A DNA stretch of 64,000 nt from assembly GCF_014196515.1 (NCBI RefSeq), contig NZ_JACIDV010000016.1, positions 37,782 to 101,781 of the forward strand, written 5' to 3'. Shown piece by piece: positions 49,696 to 60,160 of this stretch; the stretch's first letter is position 1; each line of letters begins with the position of its first letter. The notes below the pieces were generated by a model. That model did not search any database. It was not told the DNA's origin and was given only the letters and a program-made list of their open reading frames with translations. The stretch is from Rhizobium skierniewicense (lineage in GTDB: Bacteria; Pseudomonadota; Alphaproteobacteria; Rhizobiales; Rhizobiaceae). The translations under genes were made by a program, and so were the position numbers.

Positions 49696-51114
49696 ATGTC
49701 CGTGACAACCTCCTATCAGGCGGAGCGCACGCCCGCGCAATCTGCGTCCGTCAATCTCTACCGCGCCGTCTGGCGCTGGCATTTCTACGCTGGCCTTTTC
49801 GTCCTGCCTTTCATGATAACGCTGGCCATCACCGGCGCGCTCTATCTGTTCAGGGACGAACTGGATAACGTCATCCATTCCGATCTCAAACGCGTCGAAA
49901 TGGTCCAGAACACACCCGCCGCCCGTCCGTCGGATATCGTCGCAAGCGCGCTTGCGTCTGTGCCGGGCACAGCGGTCAAATACACCACGCCTGCCGATCC
50001 CGGCGCATCGACGGAAATCACGGTCGCTACGCCGCAGGGCAAGCAAGCGGTCTATGTGAACGGCTATACGGGCCAAGCCCTCGGCCCCCTGCCAGATCGC
50101 GGCACCGTCATGTGGACGATCCGCTATCTCCACAGCCTCAAATATTTCGGCACCTATGCGCGCTATCTCATCGAGATCGCCGCTGGCTGGTCCATCCTTC
50201 TGGTTGCGACCGGCATCTACCTCTGGTGGCCCCGCCAGCAGAGCGGCGGCGTCGTCACCGTGCGCGGAACGCCAAAAAAGCGTGTTTTCTGGCGGGATCT
50301 GCACGCCGTCACCGGCCTTTTCGTCGGCGCTTTCATCGTCTTCCTCGCCGTCACCGGAATGCCCTGGTCCGGCGTTTGGGGTGCCAAGGTCAACGAATGG
50401 GCCAATGGCAGCAATTACGGATATCCGGCTGGCGTGCGCACGGATATTCCGATGTCCGGCGCAAAACTCGATGATGTCTCAAAGACCTCGTGGTCGCTGG
50501 AGCAGGCAAAAATCCCCACCTCCGGCGGCCACGATCACGGCCAGCACGACGACACCATGAACATGGCCGATATGGGTGACATGGATATGAGCCCTACGTC
50601 GATCGGCATCGACAAGGCCATTTCCCGCTTCAATGACCTCGGCCTGTCGCCCGGTTACACCGTCGCGCTGCCCACGAAACCAGAGGGCGTCTACAGCGGC
50701 TCCGTCTATCCCGACGATCTGTCGAAACAGCGTGTTATCCATCTGGATCAATATAGCGGCGAACCGCTGATCGACATGACCTATGCGGATTACGGTCCGC
50801 TCGGCAAAAGTCTGGAATGGGGCATCAACGTCCATATGGGCCAGCAATACGGGCTGGCAAACCAGATCGTGCTGGCGATTGCCTGCCTCGGCATTATGCT
50901 TCTGGCCGTCTCCGGTGGCATCATGTGGTGGAAACGCCGTCCGAAGGGCTCGCTCGGCGTACCGCCCATGCCGCAAAGCCGGCGCACGCTCTATGGCCTC
51001 GCCGCCATCCTCGCCATCGGCGGCATTCTCTTCCCGCTGGTGGGAGTGAGCCTTCTGGTGATGCTCGTCCTCGATCTCGTCGTTCAGAGGCTGACGAAGC
51101 GCCGAGCAGCATGA
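49696..51114 (+). CDS. PepSY-associated transmembrane protein (iron/copper-linked)
   Basis: 472 aa from MSVTTSYQAERT, GGAG seven bases upstream. Four to five membrane helices: VWRWHFYAGLFVLPFMITLA, then a periplasmic PepSY region, SWxxLV-type helices near residues 160-240 with WGIDVHM-like WGINVHMGQQYGLANQIVL and a final pair. A His/Met-rich loop (GGHDHGQHDDTMNMADMGDM, near residue 275) suggests copper or other metal binding. Family members act in siderophore reduction or metal uptake. Adjacent DUF2946-like gene supports a metal role; the actual metal is inferred. Confidence 0.82.
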   Translation: MSVTTSYQAERTPAQSASVNLYRAVWRWHFYAGLFVLPFMITLAITGALYLFRDELDNVIHSDLKRVEMVQNTPAARPSDIVASALASVPGTAVKYTTPADPGASTEITVATPQGKQAVYVNGYTGQALGPLPDRGTVMWTIRYLHSLKYFGTYARYLIEIAAGWSILLVATGIYLWWPRQQSGGVVTVRGTPKKRVFWRDLHAVTGLFVGAFIVFLAVTGMPWSGVWGAKVNEWANGSNYGYPAGVRTDIPMSGAKLDDVSKTSWSLEQAKIPTSGGHDHGQHDDTMNMADMGDMDMSPTSIGIDKAISRFNDLGLSPGYTVALPTKPEGVYSGSVYPDDLSKQRVIHLDQYSGEPLIDMTYADYGPLGKSLEWGINVHMGQQYGLANQIVLAIACLGIMLLAVSGGIMWWKRRPKGSLGVPPMPQSRRTLYGLAAILAIGGILFPLVGVSLLVMLVLDLVVQRLTKRRAA

Positions 51115-51172
51115 AATGGAGGCCGGGAGCAATCCCGGCACTCTGCTTTCACGGATCAAGACGGCGACCTCT

Positions 51173-51625
51173 TCAAAGCCTGATTGCTGTCTCTTCCTTC
51201 GCCGTCCTGATCACGATCATAGTGAAGAAGCGCGCGACGTTGGTCTGATCACGGAAAAGCCTGTCGCAGAGCACGTCGAACTCCTCCATGTCTCGCAAGC
51301 GTAACATCAAGACGACGTCCGTTTCACCGGTTACCGCATAGGCTTGTGAAACGGCCTCTTCTTTAGCCGCGATATCCAGAAAGCGGCGCATATGCTGCTC
51401 GCCATGCAACTTCAGCTCCACCGTGACGAGCGCCTTGATACCCCGCCCCGATTTGGCGGAATTGAGGATCGCAACGATACGGTCGATAACGCCTGATTTT
51501 CGTAGGCGTTGCATCCGGCGCAGACAGCTAGAGGGCGACAGCCCCACCTCGTCAGCCATCTCAATATTCGTGCGCGAAGCATCACGCTGCATCAAATTCA
51601 GAAGTTTTTTGTCGATCCCGTCCAT
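51173..51625 (-). CDS. Lrp/AsnC-family transcriptional regulator
   Basis: 150 aa. N-terminal winged HTH (DKKLLNLMQRDASRTNIEMA, DEVGLSPSSCLRRMQRL) and C-terminal RAM ligand domain (GIKALVTVELKLHGEQHMRR, AYAVTGETDVVLMLRLRDME). Usual length. Divergent from the Gate-domain gene across a 119-base region, so it probably regulates that gene in response to an amino acid or similar effector. Confidence 0.93.
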   Translation of the reverse strand: MDGIDKKLLNLMQRDASRTNIEMADEVGLSPSSCLRRMQRLRKSGVIDRIVAILNSAKSGRGIKALVTVELKLHGEQHMRRFLDIAAKEEAVSQAYAVTGETDVVLMLRLRDMEEFDVLCDRLFRDQTNVARFFTMIVIRTAKEETAIRL

Positions 51626-51744
51626 TCAGACAAATTATCTCAGTGGATACGATTTGCAATAAAATTGCACAAGAACACAATCTTTGACCACAAATTCGAA
51701 ATGGCTCGCGCTAGCAGATGGAGACCCACTGAGAGGATTTCTCC

Positions 51745-52713
51745 ATGAAATTTTTGACACCTTTTTTGAAAACGACGCGTGACACATTTGCGATTTATTG
51801 GGTGCTTGTTCGGATCACGATTCCCCTTGCGATCCTCACCGAGGTTCTGTCTCGCATGGGTGCAATCGAAGCCGCATCACCAGCGTTTGCGCCGGTCATG
51901 AACCTGATCGGCTTACCCTCCGAGTTGGGCTTGGCGTGGCTCACCGCCATGCTGGTGGGGATATGGGGCGCCATTCCGCTCATTTTCACGCTTGTTCCAG
52001 CGTCGTCTCTCAGCGTTGCAGATGTCACGGTGTTCTCTGCGCTCATCCTGTTTGCGCATGGTCTACCAATCGAGCAAAAGATTATTCAGCAGGCCGGTCC
52101 CGGCATGGCGACCACCACCACACTGCGTATCGCGGGTGGTTTGCTCTATGCCTTTCTCCTGCATCATGTCTTGCAAGGCACCGGTTGGCTATCCGATCCC
52201 GTCAGTCCCGCATGGATACCAATGAGCGCTACGCCTGACTGGGCCGTGTATTTTCTTGGTCTCTTGGAAACGATGATCTCCATGCTGGTCATTCTCTTTG
52301 CACTGTCGTGGAGCCTCGAAATCCTCAAAGCAATAGGACTGATGAAGGTGATGATGACCGCTCTGGCACCCGTATTGCGTCTCGCTGGCATCAAGGGCGA
52401 AGCCGCCAACCTCACCGCCATCGGCTTGTTTCTGGGCATATCCTATGGCGCAGGCCTGCTTATCCGCGAAGCCAGGTCCGGCACTATATCCCCACGCCAA
52501 ATCTTTCTCTCCTGCGTCTTCATGGGCTTCGCGCACAGCGTAATCGAGGACACACTTCTGATGGTTTCGCTCGGTGCCGACATCTACAGCATCCTCATCG
52601 GGCGCGTCATCTTCGCGGTGATGGCGACGGCAGCGATTGCCGCTGTGCTTTACAGCGTATCAGACAAGACATTCTTCGCGCGCATATTCAGACTGCACGC
52701 CAGAGAGGTGTGA
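51745..52713 (+). CDS. Nucleoside-recognition (Gate) domain membrane protein
   Basis: 322 aa with about eight membrane helices and two Gate-type segments (AWLTAMLVGIWGAIPLIFTL; ANLTAIGLFLGISYGAGLLI). The acidic/polar helix FMGFAHSVIEDTLLMVSLGA is typical. AGAGGATTTCTCC precedes the ATG. Likely a transporter or a transport regulator; substrate unknown. Control by the divergent Lrp-type regulator is inferred from layout. Confidence 0.8.
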   Translation: MKFLTPFLKTTRDTFAIYWVLVRITIPLAILTEVLSRMGAIEAASPAFAPVMNLIGLPSELGLAWLTAMLVGIWGAIPLIFTLVPASSLSVADVTVFSALILFAHGLPIEQKIIQQAGPGMATTTTLRIAGGLLYAFLLHHVLQGTGWLSDPVSPAWIPMSATPDWAVYFLGLLETMISMLVILFALSWSLEILKAIGLMKVMMTALAPVLRLAGIKGEAANLTAIGLFLGISYGAGLLIREARSGTISPRQIFLSCVFMGFAHSVIEDTLLMVSLGADIYSILIGRVIFAVMATAAIAAVLYSVSDKTFFARIFRLHAREV

Positions 52714-52788
52714 CGTAAATAGGGGATATTGGGAAGCCGGGAAAATCCCGGCTCTGTCCAACGTCACTCAAGCCGGAAACTCGAAGAA

Positions 52789-53253
52789 TCATTCCACTCG
52801 ATAAGACTTGCACACCCGTCCCTCTGGCATGCGATAGGTCCGAAACCCCATTGCCTCATAATAGGCCTGCCCCAGCTGATTATCCGCACCGATGCTCGCG
52901 TCGATATGCTCAAGCCCGGCAGCTTTGGCAGCCGTTAGCGTTGTGCGAAAAAGAGCTGCACCCACGCCCTGGCGCGCAGCATTTGGACTGACATGGGTTC
53001 CAATGATGCCCCAGCCCTGCTCAACGCCATAGGGATTGCCAGCTGCAGTCGCCAATCTCAGCGACTGAAATCCGAGAATACGGCCATCATCATCGACAGC
53101 CACTGTGCACTGGATACGATCCTCGGCCGTGATGTAGTGGGCCAGTACGGTCGCGACATCCGTCGGCGTCTTGCGCAGCCCCGCCGCAAAGATTTCGTTT
53201 TGCACGGCGGCCATGCCCTCGGCATCGTCTAACTCTGCGGGACGCACGATCAT
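52789..53253 (-). CDS. GNAT-family N-acetyltransferase
   Basis: 154 aa. Single GNAT fold: IVRPAELDDAEGMAAVQNEI, the beta-strand V-motif GIIGTHVSPNAARQGVGAAL (acetyl-CoA binding R/QxxGxG/A) and AYYEAMGFRTYRM. GGAG five bases before the ATG at 53253 fixes the start. Substrate unknown; related small GNATs act on amino acids or antibiotics such as phosphinothricin. 23 bases after the exported protein gene. Confidence 0.88.
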   Translation of the reverse strand: MIVRPAELDDAEGMAAVQNEIFAAGLRKTPTDVATVLAHYITAEDRIQCTVAVDDDGRILGFQSLRLATAAGNPYGVEQGWGIIGTHVSPNAARQGVGAALFRTTLTAAKAAGLEHIDASIGADNQLGQAYYEAMGFRTYRMPEGRVCKSYRVE

Positions 53254-53276
53254 CGTCTCTCCAATCACAGGAACGC

Positions 53277-54086
53277 TCAGCTTTTCAAGTCACACAGCTT
53301 GAGGAACTGACCCAATTCATTCTGCATGTCGTCGAACTTGAAAAATGCGGAATGCCCATTTTCGCTGGCGAACTCAAGGTAGCCTTTTGCATCGCCCATC
53401 GCTTTCAGATGTTTCGCTGCAACCGCGCCCTCGAAGCCGAGATACTCTGCGACACGCGTGTACTTTCTCTTTTCCGTCGTCTGGCCGTACATCATCATTA
53501 CATTTTGCGGCTGCGTCTGATCGCGGCCTACGCCGAAATCGACACCGATGGCGAACCCGTTCGGCTTTTCTTCTGGAACGCACATGAACATGACCATGGT
53601 CTCACGACCATCCCATGATGTGGCCTGCTGCGCTATGCCGTTGGCGACCCTGCCACCGCTGCTGAACTGCGGCATCAGCGATGTCACACCGGTTTCCTTG
53701 TTCTGTCGCTTGGATTGCCCCGAAGCATCATCCGACGAGAAGTTCAGTGTTAATTCGCGCCAGTCTTCGTAGCTATCCGCGAATTTCGCCAGGTCAAACG
53801 GCGCACAGCGCAGAACGGCACGGCGCGCCGCTTCCGCATAGACCGCGAACGCAGGGTCCTCTGAATGGTTGGCTACGACGACGGATTTTACCGATCCGTC
53901 CCGTTCAAGCTGAGCATTCAAAATCGGTAGGACCACCGGCGGTTCAGCCGCCACGGTCCAGCATCGCGCGATCTGCGGAGCAAGCGCGGCAGAAACGCGC
54001 GGATCTGGTTCCTTGGCCTGCGATTGGCCCACGAAAGATGCCACAAGGAAGGCAGCGGAAATTGCTGCGGTCCAATTGGAATTCAT
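53277..54086 (-). CDS. Exported protein with TolA/TonB C-terminal-like domain
   Basis: 269 aa from MNSNWTAAISAAFLVASFVG, a signal peptide cleaved near SQA/KE. Residues about 35-110 fit a TonB/TolA C-terminal domain: VVLPILNAQLERDGSVKSVV and AEAARRAVLRCAPFDL, then DWRELTLNFS. The C-terminal half (ATSWDGRETMVMFMCVPEEK, then a region of unknown type) is not recognised. Periplasmic. Lies between the GNAT and DUF486 genes, likely one minus-strand transcript. No TonB energy-coupling helix, so not a true TonB. Confidence 0.7.
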   Translation of the reverse strand: MNSNWTAAISAAFLVASFVGQSQAKEPDPRVSAALAPQIARCWTVAAEPPVVLPILNAQLERDGSVKSVVVANHSEDPAFAVYAEAARRAVLRCAPFDLAKFADSYEDWRELTLNFSSDDASGQSKRQNKETGVTSLMPQFSSGGRVANGIAQQATSWDGRETMVMFMCVPEEKPNGFAIGVDFGVGRDQTQPQNVMMMYGQTTEKRKYTRVAEYLGFEGAVAAKHLKAMGDAKGYLEFASENGHSAFFKFDDMQNELGQFLKLCDLKS

Positions 54087-54100
54087 AGCAAAGACCCTAT

Positions 54101-54454
54101 TCAAGACCGGAACAGGAACGACGCACCAAATGCGATCAGGGCAAAGCCGATCACGTGGTTGATCGTCAGGCTTTCCTTCAGCCAGAAGACCGAAAACAGC
54201 GCGAAGACCGTCAGCGTGATGACTTCCTGCATCGTCTTCAACTGTGCCGTGGAATAGACCTCGGAGCCCATGCGGTTGGCTGGAACGGCGAGGCAATATT
54301 CGAAGAAGGCGATCCCCCAACTCGTCATGATCGCGAAGAACAGCAGGCTGCCCTTGTGCTTGAGGTGTCCGTACCATGCGAATGTCATGAAGACGTTCGA
54401 GGCGATCAGCATGATGACCGGCCAGATATGCGCAGGGGTTATGGAAAAAGGCAT
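54101..54454 (-). CDS. DUF486 family (DMT-like) membrane protein
   Basis: 117 aa, four helices, start MPFSITPAHIWPVIMLIASN with AAGG six bases upstream. Motif ANRMGSEVYSTAQLKTMQEV and ending GFALIAFGASFLFRS are typical. Possibly half of a drug/metabolite-type carrier that dimerises; substrate unknown. Confidence 0.88.
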   Translation of the reverse strand: MPFSITPAHIWPVIMLIASNVFMTFAWYGHLKHKGSLLFFAIMTSWGIAFFEYCLAVPANRMGSEVYSTAQLKTMQEVITLTVFALFSVFWLKESLTINHVIGFALIAFGASFLFRS

Positions 54455-54705
54455 GATGCACCTTGGAATTGGGAGAGGGAAAATTGACCAGAAGGGGGAA
54501 CAAGTCCCGGCTTGCGACGTCTTGCTTAGCGCAGGATGCAGCAAACAGGAACAGGATTTTAAGGCGCTCTTCACGGAACAGTCAGAGCGCGTGAAGAACG
54601 CAGAAGCCAATAACAGGTTCCAACGTGCCACGACGTTTCCTGTTTGTACTCCTTTTTTCGACCCCGCCCCTTCCCTTTCAACCGGACTCTCTCCATATTC
54701 CGCCC

Positions 54706-57723
<3,018 letters not shown>

Positions 57724-57725
57724 GA

Positions 57726-58177
57726 CTCTAGTCGCTGGCCTCTCGGCCGCTATCTGGCAAAACGACCCGCCACCGGTCTCGATAAGTCACCCGCCGAACT
57801 GAAGCTCACTCAGGATAGCGCCTTCTTCCACCGTGTAGATCGCGCCAACATCACCAGCAGCGTCGTGCTTCCCTCCACCGGCGATCATTTCTCCGGCTCC
57901 TTCGGCACACCCTTCGACGCCCGACGCTTCAACGAGCAAAAGCTCTTCACGACAGTCGCCCAGCACCTCGTCAAAAAACAGGACCTCCCCCACCTACCTC
58001 ACCGTCGGCGATGACGACGACTTCTCGCTATGGCGCGGCGCCATCGCCCTCCACGAAACCCTGCAAGCCGACAACCGCAAATCCGAACTACGGATCACGG
58101 ATAGGGATCATGTTTGGGATGTGTGGAAAATGTCGATTATTGATGCGTTGAAGTTTGTGGATGGAGAGTGGTTATGA
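57726..58177 (+). pseudogene. Decayed alpha/beta-hydrolase esterase fragment
   Basis: Broken pieces in shifting frames resemble the C-terminal half of a Fes/enterochelin-esterase-like hydrolase: first LSAAIWQNDP (compare SPSLWWND), then, after a shift, a stretch with FTTVAQHLVKKQDLP, and after a second shift TYLTVGDDDDFSLWRGAIAL and RDHVWDVWKMSIIDALKFVD to a TGA at 58175. The catalytic histidine-like DHVW is visible, but the N-terminal nucleophile region is missing. Frame positions change 2-1-2 (mod 3), so at least two indels plus 5' loss. It abuts uvrB and precedes the AT-rich RelA/SpoT gene, suggesting the spot was a site of insertion or deletion. Confidence 0.65.
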
Positions 58178-58318
58178 GTAAGCGGTACTCATTACTAGGA
58201 ACGGGTTAAAAAAAGAGAGCGAGAGCGCCTCTTATATTAACAGAAAAACTTAAACGACAGATTGAATTGAAAGCAATTTTATCCCAGACTGATTTAGGTG
58301 CGCTTTACGGATACAATT

Positions 58319-59383
58319 ATGGATTTAGAACATTGGCTTGATGAAATAATACCGAAGCACGAGAGATTAACAGAATCCGTTGTTTCGATAACGAAAAATC
58401 TTTTAGAAGATAATGGAATAGAATTCCTCTCTGTCACCGGGCGAACGAAGCAAACGGAAAGCATTCATGACAAGATAAAAAGGAAGAACTACAAAAACCC
58501 TCCCAAGGACATGACTGATATGTCTGGAATTAGGATAATATTATTTATCGAATCTGATATAAAGAAGGCATCAGATTTATTATCATTTTCTTTTAACGTC
58601 GACTGGCAAAACAGCAGCAATAAAGACAAAACTTTACTATCAAATCAGGTAGGCTATCGTTCAGTCCACTATGTCTGCGACCTAGGCTCTGAGCGTGCAA
58701 AATTACCAGAATATAGAGGATTAGGTGGGCTCAAGTTTGAGTTCCAAATCAGGACGGTATTGCAACACGCGTGGGCGGAACTTGCTCATGACCGCTCATA
58801 CAAGTTTCGTGGCGCGCTGCCCGATGATTTACAACGTAGCCTCTATCTACACGCGGGACTACTTGAGATTGCAGACAAAGGCTTTAGTGAGATTGCCAAA
58901 AATATCGACAGTTACGCCGAGGAAGTCAACAAAAGTTATCAAGACGGAAACCTTGATGTTCCTATAAACTCTATTAGCTTAACGGAATTCATAGAAAACT
59001 GGGCCAGAAAAAATCAGTTTCCCCTTGAGCCGCATCAACACCTCGATATCATGAATGACCTTATTAAAGAATTGAGTGCGTTTGGCATTACAACTGTGCG
59101 ACAGTTAAAAGATATTATTCCGGAAGATTACGTAAAAGTCACAAAAGAACTCGGCATAGAAACAAATATATATGGCTTAGTCAGGGACTGGATGGTTATT
59201 CGCGACGTTGAAAAAATTATGGGTACAGGTGTGAGGTGGAGTCTTTATGATCCTGAAACTCATGCAGCTGAAGTGGAAGTCTACGAAAGACTATCATCTC
59301 CGGAAAATTTCCAACTCATCTTAGAACATGTCGGAGAGGCTGATGACGAGGAGATTACCTTTTCAGGTTGGGACGACCCTTAG
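58319..59383 (+). CDS. Stand-alone RelA/SpoT synthetase-domain protein
   Basis: 354 aa. The (p)ppGpp-synthetase (nucleotidyl pyrophosphokinase) fold is complete: TGRTKQTESIHDKIKRK (40-56, basic triphosphate site), DMSGIR (67-72, metal-binding), YRSVHY (113-118, stacks the guanine in SAS enzymes) and EFQIRTVLQHAWAELAHD (141-158, catalytic Glu and QIRT). No hydrolase (HD), TGS or ACT domain. Residues about 200-354 are unrecognised (FGITTVRQLKDII, then an acidic tail ending FSGWDDP). Chosen ATG has weak GGA; a GTG seven codons upstream also fits. The gene is markedly AT-rich against its GC-rich neighbours, a sign of transfer. Could make alarmones, or be a toxSAS/CapRel-like toxin or phage sensor; no adjacent antitoxin gene is seen. 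Confidence 0.85.
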   Translation: MDLEHWLDEIIPKHERLTESVVSITKNLLEDNGIEFLSVTGRTKQTESIHDKIKRKNYKNPPKDMTDMSGIRIILFIESDIKKASDLLSFSFNVDWQNSSNKDKTLLSNQVGYRSVHYVCDLGSERAKLPEYRGLGGLKFEFQIRTVLQHAWAELAHDRSYKFRGALPDDLQRSLYLHAGLLEIADKGFSEIAKNIDSYAEEVNKSYQDGNLDVPINSISLTEFIENWARKNQFPLEPHQHLDIMNDLIKELSAFGITTVRQLKDIIPEDYVKVTKELGIETNIYGLVRDWMVIRDVEKIMGTGVRWSLYDPETHAAEVEVYERLSSPENFQLILEHVGEADDEEITFSGWDDP

Positions 59384-59403
59384 CCGACCTTGATTTAAGA
59401 TAC

Positions 59404-59428
59404 GGAACCAAATCCGCCCCCACCCGTT
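59404..59428 (+). promoter_or_regulatory. Candidate EcfG/RpoE2 general-stress promoter
   Basis: GGAAC, 16 bases, CGTT: an exact match to the alphaproteobacterial EcfG consensus, 45 bases before the PRC-barrel ATG. Confidence 0.65.
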
Positions 59429-59472
59429 CTTTCCCCGAACACCACGTTCAGCATATAAAGGGAAGAAACATC

Positions 59473-59940
59473 ATGAAAAACAAGATCTTCGCACTCGCTG
59501 CCGTTGCAGCTCTGACATCTTCTGTTGCCTTCGCACAGACAGCAACAACCGCTCCTTCGGCAGCACCGGCTGCTGGCGCTGATGCGACGATGGCTGGTCC
59601 TGGGATTACTATGGGCACCAAGGCCAACGGCCCTTTGAAGTTCGTCAACGTGCAGAAGACCGACCTCACAGCGTCGCAGCTGGATGGTCTTGATATCTAC
59701 AATGCGCAGAACGAAAACATTGGTGAGATCGAAGACGTCGTGATTGGTGATGGCAAATCCGTCATCGGTCTGGTGGCCAGCGTCGGCGGCTTCCTGGGGA
59801 TCGACAAGAGCTATGTGGTTCTTGACCCGGCCTCTGTCGCCATCAACAACGACAATGGCACATGGAAGGCCTATGTCGACACGACCAAGGAAGCGCTCGA
59901 AGCGGCTCCCAAGCTCGACTACGACAAAATGGACGATTGA
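59473..59940 (+). CDS. Exported PRC-barrel protein
   Basis: 155 aa. Sec signal peptide MKNKIFALAAVAALTSSVAFA with cleavage before QTAT. A short Ala/Gly-rich linker leads to a PRC-barrel domain (LDGLDIYNAQNENIGEIEDV, then VVASVGGFLGIDKSYVVLDP-like VASVGGFLGIDKSYVVLDP). GGGAAG precedes the ATG. Periplasmic; such proteins in rhizobia are common members of the general stress regulon, which agrees with the upstream promoter. Followed by a strong terminator; monocistronic. Confidence 0.85.
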   Translation: MKNKIFALAAVAALTSSVAFAQTATTAPSAAPAAGADATMAGPGITMGTKANGPLKFVNVQKTDLTASQLDGLDIYNAQNENIGEIEDVVIGDGKSVIGLVASVGGFLGIDKSYVVLDPASVAINNDNGTWKAYVDTTKEALEAAPKLDYDKMDD

Positions 59941-59976
59941 TCCTGCGAGATAGGCGGGGTTGTCCTGCCGGTCTTC

Positions 59977-60022
59977 AAGCCCACCGATTGTTGGATTTCT
60001 CCATCAATCGGTGGGCTTTTTT
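59977..60022 (+). terminator. Rho-independent terminator of the PRC-barrel gene
   Basis: Perfect 13-bp stem AGCCCACCGATTG / CAATCGGTGGGCT with a 14-base loop and a TTTTTT tail. Confidence 0.92.
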
Positions 60023-60160
60023 GTGGATGTCGGTGGGGCCGCACCGGTCAAGGATATCCGTTGCGTTGTGCTTGTGGTGATGTGGTCAGATCCCCGGCAC
60101 AAGGCCGAGGATGACGTCGAGAGGCGGATGCCGTCGCGAGAGTTTGGGACCGCCCTGCCC

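Noticed and set aside
54455..54705. SOS box before uvrB
   Set aside because: The alphaproteobacterial GAAC/GTTC-N7-GTTC pattern was looked for and not found at proper spacing.
58207..58337. Open frame overlapping the start of the alarmone-synthetase gene, possible antitoxin
   Set aside because: About 44 codons open but no start codon with a ribosome site; not enough to call a gene.
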